Source: UBA10649 sp963700745 (GTDB lineage Bacteria; Actinomycetota; Actinomycetes; S36-B12). Taken from it: a stretch of 64,000 nt of DNA. The translations under genes and the position numbers were made by a program. The notes under the pieces are model-generated. The model saw only the letters and a list, made by a program, of their open reading frames with translations. It did no database searches and was not told where the DNA came from. Location: positions 372,001 through 436,000 of the forward strand of contig CAVOYT010000013.1 in assembly GCA_963700745.1 (NCBI GenBank). The letters are read 5' to 3'. Below are positions 27,537 through 37,503 of the stretch, piece after piece; position 1 is the first letter of the stretch; the number at the start of each line of letters is the position of its first letter.

Positions 27537-27738
27537 CTACGCGTCGGCGTGAGGTCGGTCGGTCTCGTCGACGATCTCGACGCCTGGGGACGAAGCGCGT
27601 CCTCGTGACGGCCGCCAGTGGTGGCCACAGAACAGCAGATCGGTTCCGCCGGCAGGACGACGCGAACGTAAGCCTGGGCGTTGCATCGGTCGCAACGGTC
27701 GGTCGGCTTGGGGGGTGTCGCGGTGAGCGTCGTGGCAT
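27537..27738 (-). CDS. DUF7455 zinc-ribbon-like protein (frameshifted)
   Basis: On the minus strand, joined frames read TTLTATPPKPTDRCDRCNAQAYVRVVLPAGG and then TDLLFCGHHWRPSRGRA, ending VEIVDETDRPHADA at TAG (27537-27539). The DRC-x-x-C and FCGHH pairs make a small zinc-binding fold characteristic of DUF7455, a conserved actinobacterial protein usually encoded between the principal sigma factor and the type II topoisomerase B gene, as here. ATG 27738 follows GGGAGG. Two single-base errors are needed: next to the ATG and near the GGT. About 67 residues. Role unknown. Confidence 0.78.
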
Positions 27739-27851
27739 GACGTGGAACCTCCCTCGTCGTCCCGAAACGTGTCCTCGAGTACCACAGTCTTACATGCCTT
27801 CACCGTTCCCACTACGCCACGCCGAGGGCCGGTTCGCCCAGAGCCGAGAAT

Positions 27852-27870
27852 TGTGAGGGGACCTCACAAG
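27852..27870. promoter_or_regulatory. palindrome between DUF7455 and parE
   Basis: ttgtgagg-gga-cctcacaa is a perfect 8-bp inverted repeat with a 3-nt centre, in the 217-bp divergent intergenic region. It lies about 75 bp upstream of the parE -10 box and could be an operator. The region otherwise holds a -10-like box for each gene and nothing else I can identify. Confidence 0.5.
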
Positions 27871-27943
27871 GCACCCACCCGACAAACACACTCGTCCGAT
27901 TGCGGGACGCAGGCGTCCTCCTGCGGTGTCGTCGGCCGCTGGG

Positions 27944-27949
27944 TAGGTT
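27944..27949 (+). promoter_or_regulatory. -10 box of parE, leaderless
   Basis: TAGGTT ends 6 nt before GTG 27956. Confidence 0.65.
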
Positions 27950-27955
27950 GACGCC

Positions 27956-30025
27956 GTGGCGCACACGAAGGTGGCAGCGAGCGGGTACTCGGCCCGGGAT
28001 CTCGCCGTACTCGAGGGCCTCGACGCCGTGCGCAAGCGCCCCGGCATGTACATCGGCTCCAACGACGGTCGCGGCCTCCTGCACTGCCTCTGGGAGATCG
28101 TCGACAACGGGGTCGACGAGGCGATGGCGGGGCTGGGCAAGAAGATCCAGGTGATCCTGCGCACGGACGGCTCGGTAGAGGTCCGCGACGACGGCCGCGG
28201 CATCCCCGTCGACGCAGAGCGCAAAACCAAACTGTCGGGCGTCGAACTCGTGATGACCAAGCTTCATGCCGGCGGCAAGTTCGGCGGACGGGGTACGCCG
28301 TCTCGGGTGGCCTGCACGGTGTCGGAGCCTCCGTGGTCAATGCGCTGTCGGCGCGACTCGACGTCGAAGTAGATCGGGGAGGCAAGACCCACACGATCTC
28401 CTTCCGTCGCGGCGTACCGGGTGTCTTCGATGGCGACGGTCCTGACGCGCCTTTCCAGCGCAAGTCGGGCCTTCGGGTCATAGGCACCGTCCCGCGCACC
28501 CGGACCGGCACGCGGGTGCGCTGGTGGGCCGACCCGCAGGTCTTCACCAAGGACGCGGCCTACGACATCGCTCCGATCCGCGAGCGACTGGTGCAGACGC
28601 AGCTTCCTAGTGCCCGGGCTCGCGGTCACGCTCGACGATGAGCGGGACGCGGAGGTCTGGGCGGAGACGTTCCAGCACAAGGGCGGCATCGGAGAATTCG
28701 TCGAGTCCATGGGGGGCGGCGGTCACCGGGGTGATTCGACTCCATGGCGCAGGGACACTTCCACGAGACGGTGCCGGTCCTCGATGACAAGGGGCACCTG
28801 ACGTCGCAGGAGGTCGAGCGCGACCTCAGCGTCGACATCGCGCTGCGATGGGACACGGGATACGACACCACCCTCCGCTCGTTCGTCAACGTCATCGCCA
28901 CGCCCAAGGGCGGCACTCACGTCGCCGGGTTCGAGCGCGCCATCGTCAAGGTCATCAACGACCAGCTGCGCGTCGCCAAGGTGCTGCGCGCGTCGGAGGA
29001 CAACGTCACCAAGGACGACGTCATGGAGGGTCTGACGGCAGTCGTGGCGGTCCGGCTGGCCGAGCCGCAGTTCGAGGGTCAGACCAAGGAGATCCTGGGC
29101 ACCCCGGCCGCATCCCGCATCGTCGCGAAGGTGGTCACTAAGGAGCTGACGCGTGGCTCAGTCACCGCCTCGGGGCGAGAAGGCCGCGGCCAAGGCGGTG
29201 CTCGACAAGACGGCAAACGCGATGCGGGCCCGGGTGCCGGCACGCGCCCACCGCGACACCCAGCGTCGCAAGACCGCGCTCGAGTCGTCGGCTCTTCCCG
29301 CGAAGCTCGTGGACTGCCGCAGCGATGACGTGGAGCGGTCCGAGCTGTTCATCGTCGAGGGTGACAGCGCCCTGGGCACTGCCAAGACGGCCCGGAACTC
29401 GGACTATCAGGCGCTGCTGCCGATCCGCGGCAAGATCCTCAACGTCCAGAAGTCCTCGCTCGCCGACATGCTCAAGAACGCCGAGTGCGCCTCGATCATC
29501 CAGGTGATCGGTGCCGGTTCGGGACGCACCTTCGACCTCGATCAGGCCCGGTACGGCAAGGTCATCCTGATGTCTGACGCGGATGTCGACGGCGCACACA
29601 TCCGGTGCCTGCTGCTGACGATGATCCACCGCTATCTCAGGCCGCTGCTCGACGCCGGACGGGTCTTCGCGGCCGTGCCGCCGCTCCACCGCATCGAGAT
29701 CATCTCGCCCGGCTCCAAGGCGAACGAGATCGTCTACACCTATTCGGATGCCGAGCTGCATGCGGTGCTGAAGGATGCGGAGAAGCGGGGCCGCCGGGTC
29801 AAGGAACCCGTTCAGCGGTACAAGGGCCTCGGCGAGATGGACGCCTCGCAGCTGCGCGAGACCACGATGGACCCGGCACATCGCACGCTGCGGCGCATCA
29901 CGATGAACGATGCCGAGGCGGCCGAGGCGGTCTTCGACCTGCTCATGGGCAGCGACGTGGCGCCCCGCAAGGACTTCATCGTCGAGGGAGCCGCCTCGCT
30001 CGACCGGGAGCGCATCGACGCCTGA
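27956..30025 (+). CDS. parE: DNA topoisomerase IV subunit B, type IIA (frameshifted)
   Basis: This is the ATPase subunit of a second type IIA topoisomerase, which decatenates daughter chromosomes. Motifs in order: VLEGLDAVRKRPGMYIGSN, LHCLWEIVDNGVDEAMAG (ATP and Mg), VEVRDDGRGIPVD, VMTKLHAGGKFGG, GYAVSGGLHGVGASVVNALS, then ELFIVEGDSALGTAKTARNSDYQALLPIRGKILNVQKSSL (TOPRIM E-G-D-S), VILMSDADVDGAHIRCLLLT (D-x-D) and RYKGLGEMDASQLRETTMDP. Frameshifts lie near 28289, 28610, 28720 and 29150. I call it ParE rather than GyrB because its partner parC is in the same window and the neighbourhood is that of streptomycete parE; the 690-residue size does not separate the two. Confidence 0.92.
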
Positions 30026-30061
30026 CTGTCTGGATGGAGTCTGCCTCCTGAGCCGTGACAG

Positions 30062-30103
30062 AATTGAGAGAGCCGTCGGTCCACGGACGCGTTCCTCTCA
30101 ATT
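30062..30103 (+). promoter_or_regulatory. inverted repeat in front of the PAS/GGDEF gene
   Basis: AATTGAGAG (30062-30070) and CTCTCAATT (30095-30103) are complementary over 9 bp and end just before the ribosome binding site. This could be an operator or a leader hairpin. Confidence 0.5.
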
Positions 30104-30116
30104 GGTGGAGGTGACG

Positions 30117-32188
30117 ATGAGCAGCCTGTTCGCCGCCGATTCACCTCGGGATCCGGTTCTGGGGCTTATCCCCGACCCCGCGGACGAGTACCGCGTCGTG
30201 GCTGAGAATTCCGTCGATCCGCTCTTCCACGCCTTCGACGGAGTCGTCCACTGGGTGGGGCCGTCCGTCGAGGCGATCCTCGGATGGTCGCCGGACGAGA
30301 TGGCTGCCATGCCCCTCGTGGACTACTGCCATCCCGACGATGTAGCCGATCTGAAGGAACTTCTCGCCCGGGCCGCCGATGACGATCCGGGGCGCGGAGT
30401 GTTCAGACTCGTTGCCAAGTGGGGCGAATATCTGTGGATTCTGGTGTCCCTTGGGTCCGTCACCGACGAGGTGGGGCAGGTCGGCGTGGTCGGTTCGATG
30501 CGCGAGATGAACCTGCGGGTCCGTGCCGAGCAGCAGCTGCGCCTGATCGCCGATCACACCTCGGATGTTCTGTTCACGGCCGATCTCGATCGGCGCGTCA
30601 CCTGGGTGTCGCCGAATCTCAGTCAGGTGCTGGGGTGGGGCATCGACGAGATGGCGGGGGCAGTCGTCGACGAATTGTGCCATCCCGCAGACCGCGCGGT
30701 GGTCATCCCGTTTCTGAGCGACGTGCTTGCCGGCTCCGAGGGCGCCTCGCACCTGCCGAGCGCGCTCGTGCGAGTCCGACGCCGGGATGGCGGCTATCTG
30801 TGGATGGAGGGGACCGTCGAGGCCCTACGGGATCGCCGCGGAAACCCCGAGGGGGTGCTCGGCAGGCTCCTGGACGTCGACGACCTCGCTCAGGCCCGCG
30901 ATCGGATCCGCGCCGACGCCAGGTTCCTGCGCACGGTTCTCGATTCCATGCTCGATGCGCACGCAGTGCTGCGCCCGGTGCGAGATGGCTCGGGTCGCAT
31001 CGTCGACTTCATCTTCGAGGACGTGAATGAGGCAGCCTGCACCTTCCTCGGCACGAGTCCGGCGACGAGACCCTCGGCACCTTGATCTCCGAGCGCCTAC
31101 CGGGGAATGAGAGCTCCGGACTCACAGCCTTGTACGCGCGAGCGATGGAGACCGGTGAACCGCTCGTCATGGAGGACTTCGAGTACCCAGATTTCGAGCT
31201 CACCGGGACTGACCGTCGCTTCGACATTCGGGCAGTGCGCTTCGGAGACTCACTGAGTCTGATCTGGCGGGACGTCACGAAGCAGCGCACGACGATAGAT
31301 GCTCTCGCCGCCTCAGAGGAGGAGTACCGGCTGTTGGCGGAGAACGTCTCGGACGTCGTCATGCGCGATCGCGACAGCGTGATCGAGTGGGTGTCACCGT
31401 CACTGACCGCGATGCTCGGCTGGGCGCCATCCGACTGGGTCGGGCTTTCCCTTACCGAGAATCTGCACCCCGCCGACCGCTCGGACTTCGAGGCAGGACG
31501 TGCCGGGATCGAGGCCGCCGGCCAACTCGTCCAGCGTTACCGCGTGCGCGATCGTGACGGGCGCCACCACTGGGTCGAGGAGCATGCGTCAACGTTCTTT
31601 GACGTGGCAGGCAACCCAGCTGGCGTCGTGGCGTCGTTCCGCACCATCGATCGCGAGGTGGCGGCTCTGGGCGAGTTGGAGCGTCGGGCCCGCCACGATG
31701 AGCTGACCGGGCTCATCAACCGAAAGGAGGTGCTGGAACGGCTTTCGACGCTGGGTGGCCCCGCCCGTCGTACCGGCGACGAGTACGCCGTCCTGTTCTG
31801 CGACGTGGACCGGTTCAAGTCGGTCAATGACGCATGGGGGCATGCCGTCGGGGACATTGTCCTGCGCACGGTGGCGGCGCGCATCAACGCAACTATTCGA
31901 AGCGAGGATGTCGCGGCACGCGTCGGAGGGGACGAGATGCTGGTGATCCTGGGTGGGGTCCATGAATTGTCGGACGCCGTCACGGTCGCGGAGAGCATCC
32001 GGCGGGCCGTCGAAGAGCCGATTGACATCGATGAGCGCACGGTGTCGACATCGATGAGCATCGGAGTCGCGCTGGTGCGGCCGGGGGAGTCGATCGACGA
32101 CCTGATTGCGCGTGCCGACGACGCCATGTTCCAGGCCAAGGCCGCCGGCCGGAATCAGGTCGTGTCAATGGACGCCAAGGTCCCCTGA
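30117..32188 (+). CDS. multi-PAS GGDEF protein (frameshifted)
   Basis: The ATG at 30117 has GGAGG 5 nt upstream. About 690 residues after correcting one frameshift near 31070. PAS-like repeats: YRVVAENSVDPLFHAFDGVVHWVGPSVEAILGWSPDEM, LRLIADHTSDVLFTADLDRRVTWVSPNLSQVLGWGIDEM, a divergent one around RFLRTVLDSMLDAHAVLRPVRDGSGRIVDFIFEDVN, and YRLLAENVSDVVMRDRDSVIEWVSPSLTAMLGW. The GGDEF domain follows (HDELTGLINRKEVLERL, FCDVDRFKSVNDAWGHAVGD) with the signature RVGGDEMLVIL: the fifth residue is Met instead of Phe or Leu, which may still be active. No I-site (R-x-x-D) is visible just upstream. Soluble. It probably makes cyclic di-GMP in response to a signal bound by the PAS domains. Confidence 0.88.
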
Positions 32189-32203
32189 CTCTTCTGCTTC
32201 AGA

Positions 32204-33043
32204 TCAGGTCAGCGGATCGCGATGCATGCTCGGATCGCGCTGATAGGCCCGGAAGAAGCAGAAGATGAAGCCCATCCGCTCCTCGAAGGACTCCCAACTA
32301 GTGGCGTTGGCGTAGCGGTCCGACTCCGGGTCCTGGCCATACCGGTGGGCCATCTCCAGGAGCGCGGGGTCGCGTAGGTGGGCGAGCGCGGCCGGCCACT
32401 GGGCGCCATCGAGGTACTCCGGTGACGGGATGTCACGGGTGACCATCAATGAGCCGTCGGGGATGGTGACCGTGACGAACGCGGAGGCGGCCTGCCCGAC
32501 CAGGCCGCGCCCGGGGATGGCGGCGTCGACGAAGGAGTCGGCGAAGTCCTGCTCGTGGTGGGCGATGCCCACGTTGGCTCGGAGCATGAGCTGGGCGTGG
32601 TCTTCGTCCTGCTCAGGATCAGCCGAGCACGCGATTGCCCGCGCGTAGCACTGGAAGGCGTCGCGGAGCTCAGGAGTGTCGTTCAGTCCAGGCGTGCCGG
32701 AAACCACGTCCGCGATCTCGTCCAACTTCCCCGAGGCCGGGTGGCGCTCATACAGATCGAGGAATGTCGTGAACCGCGGGGCGATGTCCATGATGATCGC
32801 GGTGTTCCCGGCGGACACGGCCTCGGCTCCCCAGTCGCCCGTCAGACCCTCGCCTCGGATGAAGCGTCCCGCGGAGGCGCTGGCCCACGCGCCGAATGTC
32901 AGCCAGTTGGCGTCCTGCGTTCCCGCTGCCGTTGCCACCCGCCGACTCAGTCGGACGTACAGGCGGGTGATGGCTCGATTGCGCGCTGCTGGGTCTGCGA
33001 GAGCCGTGATCTCCTCGATCGAGGCCGAGGCGTCAGGGCGCAT
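32204..33043 (-). CDS. hypothetical protein
   Basis: The intact frame encodes 279 residues from ATG 33043. I recognise no characterised family. Visible segments: ANWLTFGAWASASAGRFIRGEG near residue 45, a W-x-x-F-x-x-W-A-S-x-x-A-G-x-x-I-R-G-E pattern also found in other actinobacterial hypotheticals; RFTTFLDLYERHP; ELRDAFQCYARAI, predicted helical; LMLRANVGIAHHEQ; and a C-terminal FCFFRAYQRDPSMHRDPLT. No signal peptide or membrane segment. The H-H-E-Q motif could bind a metal (inference). It is convergent with the PAS/GGDEF gene, 15 bases apart, and lies upstream of the second GGDEF gene on the same strand. Confidence 0.7.
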   Translation of the reverse strand: MRPDASASIEEITALADPAARNRAITRLYVRLSRRVATAAGTQDANWLTFGAWASASAGRFIRGEGLTGDWGAEAVSAGNTAIIMDIAPRFTTFLDLYERHPASGKLDEIADVVSGTPGLNDTPELRDAFQCYARAIACSADPEQDEDHAQLMLRANVGIAHHEQDFADSFVDAAIPGRGLVGQAASAFVTVTIPDGSLMVTRDIPSPEYLDGAQWPAALAHLRDPALLEMAHRYGQDPESDRYANATSWESFEERMGFIFCFFRAYQRDPSMHRDPLT

Positions 33044-33077
33044 GGGCGCTAGCCTCCCACCGCGGTGGTCCGTGGTG

Positions 33078-35538
33078 TCAGCCGCCCTGGTCGACCTCCA
33101 CCCGGTTCCGGCCGTGCTCCTTGGCTCGGTAGAGCGCGCGGTCGGCGCGAGCCAGGATGGCATCGGGATCTTCGCCCGGTCGCGCCACGACGGCACCGAC
33201 GCTGAGGGTCAGGTCGACCAGATGATTCTCGGTCTTGACGGGATGGCTGACGTCTTCCTGAAGCTTCGTCGCGATGCGGTGCAACTCGGAGGCCGACCCG
33301 ACGTCGGCGAGGATGACGAGGAACTCGTCTCCTCCGATCCGCCCAACCGAGTCTGCATGCCGCACCCCGTGCGTGAGCCTCTCGGCCAGAGCAGCGATCA
33401 CGACGTCACCGGTGGGATGGCCGTATCGATCATTGATGAGCTTGAGGTTGTCGATGTCGCAGAACAGGAGGCTCACTGGGTCCGTGGGGTCAGCCGCGTG
33501 TGCGGTCAGGCGGGCTAGTGATTCGCCTCGGTTCGCCAACCCGGTGAGCTCATCGTGACTGGCACGGTGAGCGAGTTCGAGCTGCAGGCGGTGAGTGGCT
33601 GTCTGGTCGACGAATTGGTGGACGTGCAGCATCTCGGACCCAGCGGGGTCGCCGAAGAGACTCACGGCGTGATCGACCCAGACCTCCTTGTCGCCGGACA
33701 CAAGCCGATGCTGCAGACGCAGCGTCGGCGAGTCCTCGGCGAGCCCTGCGAAGAGGCGGCGGTCGCTGGCGGCCTCCTCCGGCGTCAGAAAGTCCATCAG
33801 CGAGCGTCCCTAGAACCTCGGACTCCGCACGGCCGAGCAGGTCACAGAAAGCGGGATTCGTCATGACGATGACACCGTCGGAGGTCGAGACCGCCATGCC
33901 CTGCGGCGCTGCCTGCACTACCAGCCTGAACTGCCTCTCTCCGTACTCCAGCGCCATCTGTGCTCGGCGCTCGTCGGTGATGTCCCGAAGGCCGAAGACC
34001 GTTCCGGTGACGAGTCCGGTGTCGTCAATGACGGGTCGGATGAGAGTGGACACGTCGAGGAAGCTTCCGGCCGCTGTGCGGTAGCGAGTGCTCAATGCCG
34101 CGGGATAGCCACCGTCGTGTGCTTGCTGCCGAACCTCACGGCCGACCTCGACAAAGTCGGGATGGACGAAGTCGAGCGAGTGGGTGCCGACGATCGACTC
34201 TGCGGGCCAGCCCAGCACCCTCGTGACTGAGGGTGCTATCCAGGTGACGACGTCATCGAGGTCGGTTTCGAAGACCACGTCCGAGGCGTTCTCGGCCAGC
34301 AGGCGGAACTTCTCCGTGGTGCTGCGCAAAGCCGCAGAACTCAGCACCTCATCGGTGACGTCGACCAGTTGCGCCACGAAGTGATCGAGGGAGCCATCGT
34401 CCTGTCGGACCGCCGCCACGGAGAGGTCGACCCAGATGACCTCGCCACCTCGCCGGAGATAGCGCTTCCGCTGGGTGAAGGAGTCCCGGAGCCCGGCAAG
34501 CACGTCCTTCACCGCGGCAACCCCCTTGGCGAGATCGTCGGGGTGAGTGATATCCCGGAAGGTGAGGCCTTCGAGCGCTCCCAGTGGGTAGTCGAGCATC
34601 GTGCTCATGGCGGGGTTGGCATAGGTCAATCGCTGGTCCGGGCCGATCAGCGCCATGCCGATAGCGGCCGCGGCCATCGAAAGGCGCGTGCGATTCTCCC
34701 TCGTCCGCGCAACCTCGGCTTCCAGCCGCGCTTGGACCAGGTCGTCGACGTCGTGCAGGCCGAAGATCAAGCCGGCGACGGCGCCGCTATCCGTCAGCAC
34801 GCTCGTGCCGGTGCCGGTCATCCAGCGGTAGCCACCGTCACTCGTGCGCATGCGGAAGGGGGGCAGTCGAGTTCGGGAAGGGAGAAGAGCGTCTCCGCGG
34901 TACACGGCATCGCGCTGTTCGGCGACCAGCTCGGCGTCCTCCGGATGCAGGAAGTCGGCCATGCGGTGGCCGACGAAGTCCTCCGTCGCCCATCCGAGTG
35001 CGCTCTCGACCGAGGGTGACACCCACGTGACTCGCTGATTGGTATCCGTGCGGTAGACGAGATCGGTGGCGTTCTCGGCCAGGAGGCGGTACTCCGCCTC
35101 GCGTAGCGCCAGCGACTGGTGCATGCGGTAGTGATCGGTCACGTCACGCCAGGTCTGGGTCAGGCCGTCACCCACCTTCACGCAGCGCACGTCGTAGCGC
35201 CGTGTCTCTCCTTCGAGGAGGTCTTGTGGATACGACCAGTCATCCAGGATCAGCGGATCACCGCTCTCCACGACGTTGACGTACATCGCGAGCAGGCCGG
35301 ACGATTCGGCCGCAGGATGGAGGTCAAGAAGGCGTCGGCCGACCAGTTCCCCGCAGGGGAGCTGGTTGAACTCGCAGGCCGCCGGATTCGCATCCGCGAA
35401 GACGAAGTCGATGATGCCCCCGCTCTCGTCCCGGACGGCGGTCAGAAGGATATGCGGATCGAGCAGGCTATCCAGAATCGCCCGGATTCGCCCGGGCAGG
35501 GCATCATCAAGTTCCCCAGGTCGGGTCTGGACGGCCAT
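33078..35538 (-). CDS. multi-PAS GGDEF diguanylate cyclase (frameshifted)
   Basis: ATG 35538 follows GGAGGAGG. One frameshift near 33810 divides an otherwise continuous protein of about 820 residues. At least five PAS-type segments are visible, e.g. LLDPHILLTAVRDESGGIIDFVFADANPAA, YRLLAENATDLVYRTDTNQRVTWVSPSVESALGW, RLSMAAAAIGMALIGPDQRLTYANPAMSTMLDY, FRLLAENASDVVFETDLDDVVTWIAPSVTRVLGW and FRLVVQAAPQGMAVSTSDGVIVMTNPAF. The GGDEF domain has HDELTGLANRGESLARL, FCDIDNLKLINDRYGHPTGD and the intact active site RIGGDEFLVIL. No EAL domain or membrane span. It is divergent from the carbonic anhydrase gene, only 35 bp apart, and paralogous to the protein at 30117. Confidence 0.9.
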
Positions 35539-35561
35539 CCGGAACCTCCTCCGAACAACTG

Positions 35562-35567
35562 TAGGCT
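35562..35567 (+). promoter_or_regulatory. -10 box of the carbonic anhydrase gene, leaderless
   Basis: TAGGCT ends 6 nt before ATG 35574. The -35 element must lie within or next to the start of the divergent GGDEF gene. Confidence 0.65.
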
Positions 35568-35573
35568 CGACGC

Positions 35574-36110
35574 ATGCCTTTGTCGCGGACAGCGATCACC
35601 CAGCCGTTCCCGGTGCAGGCCTTCACGGATGTGCTCGACGCCAACCATGAGTACGCCGAGCGGTACACGGCCTCCGACCTCAGCGGATGGGCCGCCAAGG
35701 GACTCGCCGTCATCACCTGCATGGACTCCCGCATTGACCCGCTCAACGTGCTGGGCATGAAGCCCGGCGACGTGAAGATCCTGCGAAACGCCGGTGCGCG
35801 CGTGACCGATGACGTCCTGCGCACGCTCGTCCTCGCGGTCTACCTGCTGGGGGTCAACCGGGTGCTCGTCATGCCGCACACGGAGTGCAAGATGGCCAGC
35901 GGCGAGGAGGCCGACGTCCACCGGCTGATCGCCGAGAAGTCCGGCGTCGACACCCGCAGCATCGAGATCCGCACGGTCACCGACCAGGTAGGGGCGCTGA
36001 TCACCGACGTCGTGCGCATCCGTGCCTACCCGCTGCTTCCCCCCGACCTCGTCGTGGGCGGCGCGATCCTCGACGTGAAGACCGGCCGCCTCCAGCCGAT
36101 GGAGGTCTGA
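35574..36110 (+). CDS. beta-class carbonic anhydrase
   Basis: The enzyme interconverts CO2 and bicarbonate. The 178-residue frame is intact. GLAVITCMDSRIDPLNVLGMKPGDVKILRNAGARVTDD carries the first zinc Cys and the C-x-D-S-R dyad; VLVMPHTECKMASG carries the second zinc pair, His and Cys (H-x-x-C). The short form, ending in a PLLPPDLVVGGAILDVKTGRL segment, is the mycobacterial Rv1284-like class. Start is leaderless. The divergent neighbour is a GGDEF protein; the aromatic island begins just downstream on the other strand. Confidence 0.93.
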   Translation: MPLSRTAITQPFPVQAFTDVLDANHEYAERYTASDLSGWAAKGLAVITCMDSRIDPLNVLGMKPGDVKILRNAGARVTDDVLRTLVLAVYLLGVNRVLVMPHTECKMASGEEADVHRLIAEKSGVDTRSIEIRTVTDQVGALITDVVRIRAYPLLPPDLVVGGAILDVKTGRLQPMEV

Positions 36111-36120
36111 GCAGTCCGCG

Positions 36121-36501
36121 TCAGTAGGACGAAACGTCCTCGCCGCGGGCGCTGGCAAGCAGCGCTTCCCGCAAGGAGCGGACCGGGGCCGACTCTGGCA
36201 CCTCGACCTCGACCCAGTTGTCTTCGGTCAGGCGGGTCGGGTACACCCGCAGTCTGACCTCGGGCGTGCCCTGACGCTCGCCGTCACGCAGGCTGAAGCG
36301 CCAGAGGTGGGCTGGGCACGTGACACAGCCGTCCTTGATGATGCCGTCGGAGAGCGACGACCCGTTGTGCGGGCACACGTCGGTGATGGCGTGCGGCTCA
36401 CCATCGATCTTCGTCAGCAGGATCGGCTGCCCGGAGAGCACCACCCGATGAGCACGCGAGTCGTGCAACTCGTCGAGATGCACGACCTTGTGCACCTCCA
36501 T
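36121..36501 (-). CDS. Rieske [2Fe-2S] ferredoxin
   Basis: A 126-residue Rieske protein without membrane segments, so a soluble ferredoxin of an oxygenase system. The cluster motifs are TDVCPHNGSSLSDG (C-x-H) and VTCPAHLWRFSLRDG (C-x-x-H). GQPILLTKIDGEPHAI and VRLRVYPTRL complete the fold. The C-terminal tail (VRSLREALLASARGEDVSSY) is longer than in BphF-type ferredoxins. It is the last gene of the leftward catabolic unit, 2 bases after the tautomerase stop. It probably passes electrons from the FprA-type reductase (51041) to the Rieske oxygenase (48120); this pairing is inferred from context. Confidence 0.9.
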   Translation of the reverse strand: MEVHKVVHLDELHDSRAHRVVLSGQPILLTKIDGEPHAITDVCPHNGSSLSDGIIKDGCVTCPAHLWRFSLRDGERQGTPEVRLRVYPTRLTEDNWVEVEVPESAPVRSLREALLASARGEDVSSY

Positions 36502-36503
36502 CG

Positions 36504-36701
36504 TCAGCCGTTGGGCCGCAGCACGGAGACGGGCACGCCGCCGATGCCCCAGTCGTCGGTGCTCACCTCGTAGATCGCGACCCGGATGCGCTGGGGATCG
36601 CCGCCCAGCGCCTCGGCCGTGGCATCGGTGAGCCGCTTGATCAGGTCGTGCTTCTGCTCGACCGTGCGGCCCTCCATCATGGTCACCTGAATGAACGGCA
36701 T
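36504..36701 (-). CDS. 4-oxalocrotonate tautomerase
   Basis: A 65-residue tautomerase-fold protein. The catalytic Pro follows the initiator Met (PFIQVTMMEGRTVEQKHDLIKRLTDATAEAL). RIRVAIYEVSTDDWGIGG supplies the Arg and the hexamer interface. It ketonises 2-hydroxymuconate in the oxalocrotonate branch of the catechol meta-cleavage pathway (DmpI/XylH), which fits its neighbours. The start is ATG 36701. Its stop is 2 bases from the ferredoxin ATG and it follows the hydratase/decarboxylase gene by 20 bases. Confidence 0.93.
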   Translation of the reverse strand: MPFIQVTMMEGRTVEQKHDLIKRLTDATAEALGGDPQRIRVAIYEVSTDDWGIGGVPVSVLRPNG

Positions 36702-36721
36702 GGGATGACTCCTGTCGGGAT

Positions 36722-37503
36722 CTAGCGGCAGGCCAGCTCGACGGTGCCGAGCCGGTCGAAACGGGCAACGACGGTGTCGCCGGGGGAGACGGCCACCGCC
36801 TCGGTCAAGGCTCCGGCCATGATGACCTGCCCCGCCTTGAGGCCACGACCGCGGGTGGCCATCCGGCGAACCATCCACGCGACGCTGGCCGCCGGGTGGC
36901 CGAGAACAGCGGCGCCAGCGGCCGTCCCCAGTAGCCGGCCGTTCTTCTCGAAGCTGCAGCCGATCAGCCGCAGGTCGAAGCCCCGTGGCTCGACGCCCTG
37001 CCCGCCGAAGACGAATCCTGCGCAGGACGAGTTGTCGGCGATCACGTCACTGCCGGTGAACTTGTAGCCCGCGAATCGCGAGTCGAGGATGTCGATGGCG
37101 GGGAAGACCAGTTCGGTCGCGGCGAGGACGTGGGCCGCCAGCACCTGCGGTCCGGCGAGGTCCTCCTTGAGCAGGAAGGCGACCTCCGGCTCGCACCGCG
37201 GCTGGATGTAGTCCGAGCACGTCATGGTCGAGCCGGTGTCGAGCTGCATGTCGTCGGTCAGCCAGCCGTACAGCGGTTCGGACACGTTCATCTGACGCTG
37301 CTTGGCGACGCTGGTGAGGCCGAGCTTGGCGCCGACCACTACCGCGCCCGCATCGACGCGGGCTTGCACGACGGCGTCCTGGACGGTGTAGGCCGTGTCC
37401 GGAGTCGAGGTCGGGGTAGCGTGTTGGTGAGCGGCTCCACGGCCGACCGCCGCTCCGCGGCATCGATCAGGGTGCGAGCGATGTCATCGAGGGGGAGGGT
37501 CAT
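36722..37503 (-). CDS. 4-oxalocrotonate decarboxylase or 2-oxopent-4-enoate hydratase (frameshifted)
   Basis: A member of the FAH-like hydratase/decarboxylase family. ATG 37503 overlaps the aldolase stop. TLPLDDIARTLIDAAERRSAVEPLT is followed by a frameshift near 37410, then QARVDAGAVVVGAKLGLTSVAKQRQMNVSEPLYGWLTDDM. The metal motif is RCEPEVAFLL (E-x-E) with a distal Asp/Arg in AIDILDSRFAGYKF. The length, about 260, and the position next to the tautomerase fit DmpH (decarboxylase); the closely related hydratase DmpE is a reasonable alternative and the other hydratase (39560) may supply that role. About 35 residues near the frameshift are uncertain. Confidence 0.82.

Noticed and set aside
25002..30025. 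sigA and parE as pseudogenes
   Set aside because: Both are essential and the frame can be restored by single-base changes throughout; neighbouring genes show the same errors.
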